Position numbers and translations under genes: made by a program
Shown here: piece by piece, positions 1 to 10,989 of the stretch
How the letters are laid out: every line of letters starts with the position of its first letter
Numbering within the stretch: the stretch's first letter is position 1
The notes under the pieces: model-generated
What the model saw: the letters and a program-made list of their open reading frames with translations, nothing else
Database searches by the model: none
Told to the model about the DNA's origin: nothing
Assembly: GCA_015499995.1 (NCBI GenBank)
Contig: JADNRV010000036.1
Span: forward strand, 1-64,000
Source: Flammula alnicola
Lineage: Eukaryota > Basidiomycota > Agaricomycetes > Agaricales > Strophariaceae
Length of the DNA stretch: 64,000 nucleotides
Direction: 5' to 3'

Positions 1-737
1 GCCGTCCATTGCTTGTGGTGCGAGCAATTTCGTCATTCAACAGCAGGCGCTCTTACTGACCCACCCATTAGCCACGGAACGTCGCCCAAGGGCTGCGAAG
101 GATGGGCGAATGTCAAAGATTAGAGGCCGACATCAGTGGGGCAATTTTTAGCAGTTTGCGAACCACAATCAATTGTACAGCCGTATAGTTACAACATCAG
201 CAAAAGAGGGAAAAGCAGGTGGGCCTGGGTGAAACTCCGCCCGAAATGTAGCAAATGGCAAGCTCCACAAAGCCAAACCCGCCCTCATATAGTCTTGCCA
301 GATCGTCACCCACCATATCACAGGCTTGCCAATTCATGCCAGCAATTATCGTCTTTGCCAATCTTTAAGTAAACATTGTGAGAAGGTTGTCAAGTCGTCA
401 CCATCTTTTTGAATATCTACCAGCCTTGTCTTCAGGGTGACATGACCTTGCCAGCCATTCACCTGCCATGTTAAACATTGGCATATTTTAACAATGCTTA
501 TATTACCTTTGTCAATCTTCTGACAAGCTTGATGAAGCCATTTCCAATTGTCATCGCGCGGGCCAGGTAATTGTCATGTTCTCACTGGGAGGATTACCGA
601 TTGGGAATCATGGGCCGGCCAGCCGGACCCCGACCATGCGTTTTGCCACAAAGTCACGTGTCGCAAAACGCAAGGTCGGGCCTTGGGCACCGGACCGCTT
701 TTCTTTTTTCCTGTCAGCAACTGTCAAACGTTCAAGT
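1..737. other. Non-coding, repeat-rich left flank of the Plavaka element
   Basis: I see no convincing gene here. From about 280 to 560 the sequence is dense in short variants of TTGCCA/TTGTCA and their complements, at irregular spacing. A similar density of these hexamers recurs at about 22790-22960 on the far side of the Plavaka gene, which is what subterminal transposase-binding repeats would look like. The exact outer end of the Plavaka element was not found and may lie left of the window. Confidence 0.4.
565..620 (+). repeat. Direct repeat, copy 1 (partner at about 1520-1575)
   Basis: A stretch of about 55 bp, containing GGAGGATTACC and, a little further on, GGGAATCATGG and GGCCGGC, is repeated in the same orientation about 950 bp downstream. 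The two copies flank the small gene at 738-1444. The copies differ by substitutions and a short indel, so the duplication is not recent. Confidence 0.6.
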
Positions 738-1444
738 ATGTCACGGTCTGACTCGAGTTATCAACCAACTCCGAGTCCTCGACTATCTCGCCATCACCGC
801 ACCGACACAATCCTCTCTCTGCCTGGCCAGTCCTGTGCACCACAATCACCCACACGCTCACCGCGTCACCTAAAGTCTGAACCTCGCTCCCAGCCTCTTC
901 TGAAGAGGCAATCCACCTTCAAGCGTCGCTCACTCGGCAAACTCAAAAATCGCAGCCCCAAGCCCATATCACCTATTGTTCAGGGACCAGCAACCCCCCG
1001 AAAGCCTTCCCAGCGTACCAATGCAGAAAAGGCGACACGTAAAACCCATCAGTGAGTAAATTCAATCCAATCGAAGTCCGATTTAGTTGTGAATACTTCG
1101 ACAGGGATTTCGCACCGCTCGGAATTCTCGATTCCCAGGTAGACTCTCAGGGATGGTTGAACCATCTTGTAGGAGACTCGGATCATCATCCTAGCCCACC
1201 CGGGGAGGTTATCTCAAGCCTCGCAAGCTGGAACGAAGAGGGACGGGTCCACCAGCGCTGTCCAGGTTGCAGAGAAGCGTTTGCTGAGCTTGCGCGTGTG
1301 CAAGATCGCCATGGTGCCTCTCTCTCGAAGCTCCGTCGTATGACCGAGGAGCGCGACAAGATAGCCGGGCAGTTACGTATGGTGAGGGAATTCATGGGGT
1401 CTGTGGGGAAGAAATTAGTCGAGGGTGCGGAAATCCCACTTTGA
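738..1444 (+). CDS. Small basic hypothetical protein with C-terminal coiled coil
   Basis: Two exons are inferred. The first starts at ATG 738 and runs to about 1050, where a GTGAGT donor follows. A TTTAG acceptor near 1086 restores a frame that stays open to the TGA at 1442-1444. The N-terminal half is rich in Ser, Pro, Arg and Lys and looks disordered and DNA- or RNA-binding. The C-terminal half has a CPGC motif followed by a charged, helical stretch with heptad-like spacing. An upstream start at 576 is possible but would put the repeated element at 565-620 into the protein, so 738 is preferred. I do not recognise the family. It lies between direct repeats and next to a transposase gene, so it may be an accessory gene of the Plavaka element; this is inference. 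Confidence 0.45.
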
Positions 1445-1519
1445 TATGAGTAGTCTGAGGCCCAAATTTCATTTGTTTTGGATGTCTTAATGGATATTCG
1501 TGCCAACGATTTGGATTAT

Positions 1520-1575
1520 TGCCATGTTCTTGCAGGAGGATTACCAATTTCAAGTTGGGAATCATGGACGGCCGG
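1520..1575 (+). repeat. Direct repeat, copy 2
   Basis: Second copy of the repeat described at 565-620, with the same order of submotifs (GCCATGTTCT, GGAGGATTACC, GGGAATCATGG, GGCCGGC). It lies just after the stop codon of the small gene. Confidence 0.6.
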
Positions 1576-1905
1576 CTCCGGGATCCCTGTCAAGACGTCA
1601 ACTTTGTTGATTGATCTCATTCACGTTTGTATAAGTACTTGCCAGCTCACTGCCCTGCCTTTCTTTGCGCCCCGTCTTGGATGAGCTGGGAGTGCACCAC
1701 CTGCGGGGGGCCAGCCAGTCGCATCTGATCAAAATTCGTTGCTGACTATTGTTTAATACAGGTTTTCTGCCATTCAAGTTCATGTAGAACTGCTTCGCAG
1801 TCTTCTGACCGCGTCAAGGGCAATGTCGCTCTGGAAGGGTCACAGAATGTGTTGCGAACATAAACAAGTGAGTAATGTCGATATGTTGCCTACCAAGAGC
1901 TATTC

Positions 1906-4900
1906 TTACAATGGAGCATAGCCTTCTTCATCTTCAAGGTCCATAAACCCGCCTTCGCCATCTTCAGCTCCCAAATTGTCATCGTCGTCCTCATCATCAT
2001 CGCCCTCGCCCTCGCCTTCACCCTCTTCCTCTTCCTCATCCTCATCCTCGCCCTCGCCCTCTTGTCCTTCGCCTTCCTCTGCATCATCGTCTTCGGCTTC
2101 TTCGCCATCACCGCGGGTGTTCTCCAATGGGGTACCCTTGTCCGCAGTCTCGCCCGGTGTGAACTCTTCGTCTGCGGCTCCTTCGACAGCAACTCCGTCT
2201 TCAGCATCATCAGGGTTTGCTGACGAGACCGCCGCTTTTGCGTCATCTGCAAGATCAACCTTGTAGTGGCCAATACCGTTGCCTGCATAGCGCATGTACA
2301 TGTCACGGTCTACGAATCTGAGGAGAACATAGTAAGTCATTCTAAGCTATGTGATACAATAAGCAGGAACTCACAGATTGACGTAGAAGTACCGCCAGTC
2401 ATCAATCTCACCCTCGCCTCGTGCCACAGATAAGCCTTTCAAGAGGGTCTCTGTACCCCCATGATAGAATGCCGGAATGAGGTGAGCAGCCCGAATTACT
2501 TCATCAGGGTTCAAGAATCCAAATGCGCCCGGGTCGTCTGACGGAAGAAATTCAATTCTATGCAGGCGTTTCTTTTCAAAACCTGCTCGGTAGCTTGTAT
2601 CCCGCCGGTACCAGCGTACCCAGAGCACGTCATATGTTTCTGGAACGTCACTCGCACCAGCCTTGTTATACACAGCGTCGAGGTGAAAGATCCCGATGAC
2701 TCTTGCGTACTCGAATGGGTGGCCTGATTCCTCATTGCGAGCCAGGATCATGACATCAGCATGGTTTCTTGAGTTGATAGAGTCTTGGCCACGTCGTACG
2801 TCGTATGTCGTGTAGTTTATTCGCATCACCTTGTGTCGGAAAAGGCGGTTGTTGAGAATGACCAACTTGGACCGCTCTTCATCTGAGAACTCATTTCCAT
2901 CTCCAGTCCAAGTTGGATGATGATAACGAGCAAGCAGATGTTCTTGAAGCTTCGGATAAAAGTCCTGTCACCCCGAATTAATATTAACAAAATTGAAATA
3001 TAGTACGATTCTTTGCCTCACCTCAATGGCTGGATCACCTTGGCTTGAAGCAAGAAAACTTGAGATATTGAAGGGAAAGTTACGAGAATGTGAGATGTGA
3101 TGGTGAAGTTCTGGCGCGGTAAAAGGAAGAGCTTCAGACTCCGTAAAATCAAGACGTGGTGTCATCGTCTTTTTTGTTGTGGTGGATGAACCTTTTCCGT
3201 GGTTAGGATTGAACTTTGAAGGATTTCTCCTGGCCTCCTCTTGGCCTTGTTTACGAACAAGACGTTGAAGAGCCTGTTCGCGGCGCTCAAGGCGGGTCAT
3301 CTGGCGAACAGCTTTGTTTTTATTCGTCCTAGCATAGAAGCGTTTTACCCTGCGGTGTTCTAGCTCACCCTGTATGGTTCCGCATCGATTAAATTTCATA
3401 AGAAGAATGAGGAAGCTTATTGGACATACCGGCTGAGTCGAGTATGAGTCTGAAGTTCCAAACCAACGAATCATCTTCACATAATCACCGAGAGAGTGTA
3501 GTTTGTAGGTAATCATATTGAATATCTTGAGTTTGGGGCCCGTGGTCTGTGAGCGAGTACTGGTCGGCGTGGGTGTTGTTTGAGCACCTGCTTTCTTCTT
3601 GGCCCAGCGTCGTCCACGAGCCGCTTCTTCCTTGGGAAGCTCCTTGGTCTGAAAGGCACTGCAGGTTCGAGTTTTGAACCTCCTCAGCTGACGCCCTAGA
3701 TTCGTTGTACACTGTTCAAGCCAGTTGAGTGACGTCTCTGTGTGCATGCGTAGCTTCGCCAAAGTATGCCATTCAGCCATTGTAAAGAGAAGTGATAGGA
3801 TGGCATCGTTATGTGGCTCCGGGAGAAGGCCTTCAAACACAGGGATAGCACACTATATTGATAAATTAACCATAAGTATATGAAACACATATGAGACCAG
3901 CGAAAATCATCACCTGGAGGAGATCCTCGTAGTTCCGTGCTGCCAACTTCTTCATACTCGACGCATTTTCCCCGAACCTCCTAATTGTTGAGCGACCAAA
4001 GGTTGGAACAGCGCGGTACCTGCGATTCAGTTCTTGTACAGCCGTCTCGCCATGGGCAACTAGAATTCGGATAAGATGTATGAAGGTGGCTTTCCATACG
4101 CCCAATTCCCATTCATGCATGAAATCGACGACCAGCATTTTATATAAATTTAATCCAAATTTTGAGAGAGAGGCGAAGGCGTTCTGAAAGAGACCTGGTA
4201 AGCAGACGATTAAATTTGAGCACATGATAATTTAAACGCACCTGTGTGGGCACTAACGACTTGGGTGCAAGAATTCTCTCAACAGCGGCAGACTTGACCC
4301 CTTTTCCCTTCTTGTAGATCTGCTCTCGCGCCAGAAAAATGTCAAACTCCAACTCGCCATTGACAATTCGCTGGGTAGCCTCTCTCCGCTTTTGGTCATT
4401 TATCGTACCCAATTCTGGGATGTGTTCCTTTGGGATAAGACATCGTGGACAGGGACATGCACCAAGATTCCGGATAGTAGCCAGAAGGACTCTGAAAGAA
4501 ATTGTCAAGAAATGTGAAACACCGTGAAAACAGGAGTACACACTTCTCAGGATAGTCAGCTGAATAAGTGAATATTCGAGGGTAAAAGCGGCGCAAGACA
4601 CCATCTGGGCACATAATGACGATTCCATGTTCATACGCGTGCATGAATTCGCCATCAAGAAGGAGTTTCCAAATGGCGTGAACTAGTTCTCGCCATAAAT
4701 GGGTGAGAGTTTCTTCTGAGGGTCCTTCCCCAGTCAAATTGGTATAGTAATCGTGAAAGTCGTCAGGTAACTAGAACAAAAAACATGTTGAGCTCATTGT
4801 GCGAAAAGGATATCGCATAGACCCACCTTCGGTATGTATGCGAGATGGTGGCAAGAGCCTGTCCGAGGTTTACCGCGCAGCCATTTCGATTGATTTCCGA

Positions 4901-5879
4901 GGAATAAGTAGATGGGCCACAGAGATGCATTCCCAAAGCTTGCAAGATGCGTCGAGTCTGACCAAAACATGAGGGCAGCAACTACACGTTCAAGCTCGCA
5001 TCCGGGCTCTGCTGGAAGGTTTTGGACTGCTTCGTGGGCCTCTACCATGGCGTCTGAAGAGTATATTTCATCGTAAACGCGCTGGGCCTCGCTGTCAGCG
5101 GTAGGCTTCCAAAATTGCTTGAACGGTGTATAGTGGAAACAACGGGATGCGGAATCTTCGAAAGCTGCCTTGATAACTGCTATGAGTGACCGAAAATGTA
5201 GACCAGGCACCGAAAACGTAGGAATGTCATTGTCTGAGACACATCCTCGACCAGTAGGGACTTGAATGTCAACCTCGACTTCACGCCAGCCGTCCTTGAT
5301 AATGGCAGGTCCTTCCTTCGATAAATTCCTTGGTCCTGATAAACTGGAAGAATCTTCGAGGCTAGCGTCAAACTTGGCAGTTTCTTTTCGAATGTCGAAG
5401 TTGATTAAATCTTCCTTTTTGAAGTCGTCAGATTTAAGGAAATTCAGGAGCTTGACCATCTCGCCGATTGACTTCATTGCCGAGCCAGACCACATCCAAT
5501 TCATCAGTCCAAATATGGTTGAGTTGGCAAATGGAAAGTAGCTAGGAGTTGTTTCCGCAGATCCAGATGTGATGCTGTTGTCCTCCAGGATCACAGACAG
5601 GCGTGAGTTGGTAGCGACAGGTGCATCGGTTGCGACCTGAGGAGGCGTAATGTCGGACATGTTTTCGAGGGTAAGAAGGTCGTCTGGGTTGTGGGTAGGG
5701 ACCGAGGGATATTCGCGATACATTCCAAAGGAATTCTTGAGGGTATGGACGGCTTTCCATACATACTGAGGAGTTGCATCTGAGTCAGGTTCAGGCGCTG
5801 GCTGTGAGTTGGGAACGATTTCTGGGAGCGTTGCTGCGGCCTCCGGTAGGCGTTGAAGAAGCTTCCATGTCAGACGCTT
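1906..5879 (-). CDS. Plavaka-family transposase, main body (3' exons)
   Basis: Multi-exon gene read from 5879 down to 1906. Plavaka hallmarks appear in order: an N-terminal KNSFGMYREYPS block, the core block around MFWSDSTHLASFGNASLWP followed by FLGNQSKWLRGKPRTG, a Cys-rich block CPCPRCLIPKEH, the VDFMHEWELGVWKA block, and GELEHRRVKRFYART with a basic region. The C-terminal tail is very acidic (Asp/Glu/Gly runs at 1976-2100). Plavaka elements are cut-and-paste DNA transposons common in Agaricomycetes. The frame at 5879 matches, in phase 0, the 5' exons at 19737-20109, so this is one gene split by the KDZ element. No internal stop was seen in the conserved blocks, but exon borders were not all verified. 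It may be a functional gene if a 13.8 kb intron can be removed; more likely it is inactivated. Confidence 0.8.
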
Positions 5880-5911
5880 CTTTCGAACAATCCGGCCAGC
5901 TGCAGCCGTAA

Positions 5912-5919
5912 CCATATGG
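5912..5919. repeat. Target-site duplication CCATATGG, left copy
   Basis: The 8-bp palindrome CCATATGG immediately precedes the KDZ terminal repeat and recurs immediately after its right end. Eight bp is the target duplication length known for Zisupton-type (KDZ) elements. Because the sequence is palindromic, it could instead be an extension of the inverted repeat; the flanks outside it show no further alignable inverted homology apart from a nearby CTGCAG. Confidence 0.75.
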
Positions 5920-6047
5920 ATATTAATTAAACATCAGACCTTAAGTAAGGCAGTGTGATTAAACAGTTTAAATTACGTTTAAAACATATGTTAAAGTAGT
6001 GATACCATTAGAGGTAGTACAGACGGTGCATAAAAGTGTTTAAACAG
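5920..6047 (+). repeat. KDZ left terminal inverted repeat
   Basis: Starts ATATTAATTAAACAT and runs to the AAACAG at 6047. It is the reverse complement of 19584-19711 with four substitutions, all within the outer 45 bp; the inner 83 bp are identical. It contains GATTAAAC, the motif that is repeated further in. Confidence 0.9.
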
Positions 6048-6259
6048 CAAAAAATCTACTTATATCAGTGATTAAACATAGATTTAAATACTGATTACAG
6101 CCGGTAAATAATGACAGGTGCAAAACATGGCTCTGATTAAACACGTAGGTGATTAAACATCACATGAGATTAAAACATTGATTAAAGACGGAGGAGATTA
6201 AAACTTGTTGCCACTTGAACACCTAACCTTGGACAGTTTAATCCTCCTAGGAGCTAATA
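6048..6259. repeat. KDZ left subterminal GATTAAAC repeat cluster
   Basis: The interval holds at least five copies or near copies of GATTAAAC / GATTAAAAC in one orientation, mirrored by GTTTAATC copies in the right subterminal region (19229-19583). Repeated short motifs inside the ends of DNA transposons usually bind the transposase; that role is inference here. Confidence 0.6.
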
Positions 6260-9200
6260 TCAGTAGAGTGGATGTATTCTGGCCAAAAATGGACGCACCT
6301 CTGACTCCGTGCCCGACATCCCTTCAGAGGTCATGTCAGTATCCATAGACGACTCGTCGTTTGGATGAAGAGAGAGCCCATCATGGCTACCATTCATATT
6401 TTCCGTGCCTGACTGCAATGGTTGCTAAACAGGATGATTTTTAGGAGCAGATCAAAATGACAGAGAAAGATACGCCTACAAGAAGATGTTGAAGGCTCTT
6501 TTCCAAGTCACTGCGGTCAATTTCAAGGTAATCAGCGAGGATTTTGCCTTCCTCGAGGACGCGATTGCTGTACCCGGCGTTTTCGAACTGCTGCTGACCA
6601 CGGATCGCCATTTCGGTGAACATCGAGGACTTTTTTCTAGCATATGCGGTTTTTCCAGGTTCACCGGAATTTGACTTTGCAAGATCTTTCCAGACCTCAG
6701 ACATTTTCTGAAAGGTGCGGATGCAGCGCATGAAATCTGCTTGAAGAGTTTCAAGCTCCTCCTGCCAGCGCTGCATCTCGGCTTCTGCACGAAACCATTG
6801 AACGCGGTCACCTAGCAGAAAATGTAAGCGTTAGATGCATGTAAGTAAAAATAGCTTTACCTTCCTCGATCCACTCTGCGAGCTCCTTCTCCGTAAGATC
6901 AGTGCCTGGAGTGGGACGCCAGATCCAACCGTCTGTATTAGAATAAATGAATCTATGAAGAAAGTAAAAAAAAAGCACTGAGATTCATACCTGTTCGATT
7001 TTTCTTCTGGTCTTTTGCACTGCCAGCTTCACCAGGCTCGTCACCATTGAGGCGGCGACGTTTTCCCTTACGATGGCCTGCCTTCCCTGCAACATATTGC
7101 CCTGAAAGGTAATTGAGATAAAAAAAACTGGCAAAGAATACTGTGATACTGATACGCACGCTTTTTTGCCCTGGAACCTTGAGTTGCAATGGAAACGGCA
7201 CATTCACCACTAGATGCGGCTTGAGATGCGCGAGCGCCACCTGTTGCGCCCGTATTTGTCCAGATGAGCCCATCCATACGATAGGTATCACCAACCGCGC
7301 GCTTAGTGTTCGTCCTCTTTCGAAATGTATCCTTCAATGTCAAAGGAGGGAATTCCGGATCATCCTCGCTCATGCCCAATGAAACCAAGGCACTACGTGT
7401 AGCATTGTAGTCTTCAATTGCGAGGTCCAAGCGATGTTCGACATCCGAGATCCTCGCCGCGGCCCGAGTATGTCGGTCCTGACCGTAGGCATTTTTCTTC
7501 TTCTCTACACGCAGCGCTGAGAGCGATTTTGAAATCAAGCGGACCTGATCCTTGTAATTGTGTGCATATCCTTGAAAATATCGTCGCTGAAGTTCGGAAA
7601 GTTGGATTAAATTGAGTGAGAGGCGATCACTGAGGGAGAAGTCGGAAGGAAGGAAGAGGTTTTCGTCTTCAGTGGAGTCGAGTGTCTTGAATGATAAGGC
7701 TTGTTTGGCCACATGATCGCCCACCTGAGGCGCAATTTTCCTCTGTACGCGTCTCCACTTGTTGATCTGGTTACGGAGTTTACTTCGCTGCTTAGAGATC
7801 TCATCATTCAACTTGGGATCTGCCACACCATGCTGCTGTGTCGACAGCTTAGAAGTTATGCGGCGCCTACAAAGTAGATAAATTTTAATTTCAAATACTA
7901 AGGTCCCATCTGAAAAACATACTTAGTCTCCAAGATACTCAATCCATCCTTCAGAAATGAAGGGATTAAACCCATCTCTGGTGCTATTGTTCCGATTGAT
8001 ATCTTCGCTTGAAGTTCGTCAATGAGGAGGTTGTAAATTCTGGTATGTGAAGGTTCTGTCGAAGATATAAAGCTGTTAATATGCTAATAATAGCCAACCA
8101 TGTCGGAGCAGAATTTCTTACCTTTTTTCTGGCTGTGTCGATAAACACACTCAACCTCTTTTCCCTTCGAGACTACCCGACGTTCGCGATCAAGGTTATT
8201 CCAAGTTTCTATGCGGCCAGGATACAGCTCACACAAGGCCTTGAATGCCTCCCGCTTTTCATCTGCTAGAACTTTCGCTCGAATGATTTCATTATAAAGA
8301 GTCGTCACTAAAATTTGAATAGCCCATTTAGTTGAGATTTCGCTGCAGACGTAAAGCCACTTACTCATGTTTGCGGTCTTCTTCCAGTTCCAATCCCCAG
8401 CATTGTCGATCAGAACATCCTTTCGCTGTCCATTGTTCATCTGCCTTGTTTGAGGCCCAAGTTGATTTGACTCCGACCAAGGCATTTCGGCTGTCTCTCC
8501 GTGGAAATGCCCAGCGCTTGGTGTGTATGCTGATGAGTGCAGATAGGTGCAGTTATCCTTGTGGTTTTGAATGTGAACCAAGGGTATAAGCCACCTAATT
8601 GCCTCCACGTCGGCAACGAGCTCGGGAAAATTCTTCTTAAACCGGTCAACGATGTTGATGTGGTAGGCACATGCAATATCGTATGACATGAGATGGTCGC
8701 AGTTCATCTTTGTGCCCCTCTCAACTGGTCGATGTTGCTGTATTGCGTGCGCTAGGGCGTAGTCGGTGTTCGCAAACCTAATGTATTTCGTTACCAAGAG
8801 TTAAAAATGGCAGAATAAAACAACATACCGCTCTCCAAGCTGAAGATCAACTGTTGATTTGATGATAACATGGCTGCATGCAACTTGGGAAGCACCCGAT
8901 ACATCCATGTAGTCAAACTTCTTTTCCTTTCGATTCTTCAAGACGCTCAGATGGCTGCAGGGGTGCGATTTCTAGACAAATGTCACGATTAGGCATTGTG
9001 CTGAATGTGAACCATGTTCCTCGTACCTCAGGAATATCGCTAGAGACTCTCGCTATGTAGGGTTTAAACTTCTCATCTTTCGGAAAGTATGCATTGCCTC
9101 GAAACAGAGAGATTTCTTCTGGATCGTTATTCTTAATGAAGTGGTTCAAATGAAAATTTCCATCTGCTGTAAACCTTGTCTGATTGAGGTGACTAGGGAT

Positions 9201-10586
9201 GTTGCAAGTTTGAGAAGAGTAGGCCGGATATTCTACAATTTTGAAACTCACCGGAGGTGATTAGGAGTACGCTCCCAACCTGGTTCCATATTCACGCCAG
9301 GCTCTGGGCATGCCGGACAGAAAACAATAAGGTTTCCAGGACGACGGTTTGGTAGAATCTGGTCAATGCCGTGACACTGTCCAAGACGCATCATTGCCTT
9401 AAGCACGGTCCAGACCTGGGTCACGACCCGAAATTGGGGATAGGGGTCCTAATATTTGAACAATTAACATTCAATTACAAAAGCAAACTAAATGTGCTTA
9501 CAGATACGTTATGCACAAACGCATTGTCAGTTAGTCGTCGAAGAGCACCAACAAAATCATACTTTGCGATTTTCGATTTGAGGTGAAGGATGTGGAATGT
9601 CTCAAGAAGTTGGAATGTGAATGCCATTTGGGGCCGCGCCAACGTTGCAGGAAATAGGCCATGTGCTAGAAGCTGCTTTGCGCGATCCAAGGAACCTGGA
9701 CAGCCGCAAAAGCGAACCTTGGTATTGTGGATGCCGTTACAGTCTATGATGTGAAAGAAGACCTCATTCTCCTCTGTAGTATAGGGACAAACTACGCCAA
9801 GATGCCCGAATTGGATGGAGTACCCCTGTGGACGAAGAGTTGAAATGTCATGTCGAATGAAAAATCCCTTGTCCGAGTCCCACTTCTCGGCCCAATGCGT
9901 AGGTTTGGCGTGATGAGCGGCAATAAAACATTCGGAGCAGGTTGGTTGGCTGCCAAACATGCAGTCGGAACACCTCGTTGTTCTTGTTGCTCCTGGAGTA
10001 CCGCACGGACAGTCCTCGCCAATCGATCTGTCGGCTTGAAGCTTGAACATACAGTCCAAGATCCAAGAAAAATTATCTTCGAATTCTCCGAGTTGCTCAG
10101 ATCTCTGTAATAAACTTGAGAATGAACTGCTAGAGGGGATGGATCATGGAAGGCGACGAACCTGTGTACGCGCCACCTTTGTTTTCTCCGATTTTGGAGT
10201 CTCAGTAGAAGAAGGTTTCGGGAGATCCATTTGTTCAAGTGGCTGTGGCGGGAGTGGCAAAGCTGACAACGAAGTTGTCACAGTTGATCCTAAGGTAAGG
10301 AGAATTTGCGATGGGAAAGGCAGGGGATGGTATGAATGTGCCATACCAGCAATGACTGTATATTCAGAGTAGGCCGTCTGATCGTCCTCGTGGATGCGAC
10401 TCGCATATTTTTCCCTCAGCTGCGCCATCTTCTTTTCTCGTAGCTTCAGTGTCGACATATCGGAAAGTGGGTCCTAAGGGAGGAGAAAAGGGGTGAGGGA
10501 TTTCTGAACGGTAATGCGTATAAAGTCTTAAGAATATCGCTTGAATAAGGCCACTCACATATCAACTCCGTGTTTACAAGCCATAG
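6260..10586 (-). CDS. KDZ transposase (CxC2-type cysteine cluster plus KDZ domain)
   Basis: Multi-exon gene. The start is ATG at 10586 in a short first exon (MACKHGVDM), joined across a GTGAGT...TTAG intron to the exon encoding DPLSDMSTLKLREKK. An N-terminal cysteine cluster follows (CPCGTPG, CSDCMFG, CSECFIAAHH, then CNGIHNTKVRFCGCPG), typical of the CxC2 zinc cluster of KDZ proteins. The catalytic KDZ region is clear: FCPACPEPGVNM, SYDIACAYHINI and the GHFHGETAEMPWSESNQ block with NAGDWNWKK. The C-terminal half is helical and basic (KGKRRRL), ending with an acidic Ser-rich tail; the stop is TGA 6260-6262, or slightly further if a last intron is used. It would cut and paste the surrounding element. 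No disabling mutation was seen in the conserved blocks. Confidence 0.88.
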
Positions 10587-10989
10587 TGGCCCTTAGAACA
10601 ATGCACGCGAAATATCAAGGCCCAATCGAAGTTCAAAGCGGAGTGGCCACAAGCAGAGAAGTGTGTACCTTGGCAAGCGCTGCCGCTGGCACTTACAGAA
10701 CATCCCTGTGATCAATCAACCCACAGACTTGCAGGAACAACTATTAATCGCGTTGCTTCAACCTGCCCCAGTTCGGCTTGAAGGGACTTCCTGGAGAAGA
10801 TGTTGGCTCGAAGTTGGAAAAGATGACGGATAGTGCCAAGATAGTGCTGCAAGTCACTAGGTGTCAATGCGGCGTTTATTGCTTGGAAATATATACATGG
10901 AGAAGCAACAATATAAAGGTCCATGGGGATATGATAAAATTGACTTTCCGAAAGATATAAGTAGAAAAATAGAAAGAGCGCACAAATCA
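10587..10989. other. Spacer upstream of KDZ transposase
   Basis: Contains the transposase 5' region. A minus-strand reading at 10712-10860 (ALTPSDLQHYLGTIRHLFQL) looks protein-like but is short, has no recognised homology, and could be another captured fragment. Confidence 0.3.

Noticed and set aside
1890..2306. Lys/Arg/Met-rich and Ser-rich open frames over the acidic tail of the Plavaka gene
   Set aside because: They are other-frame and antisense readings of a GAGGAC/GAGGAA repeat-like acidic segment; only the acidic frame connects to conserved exons.
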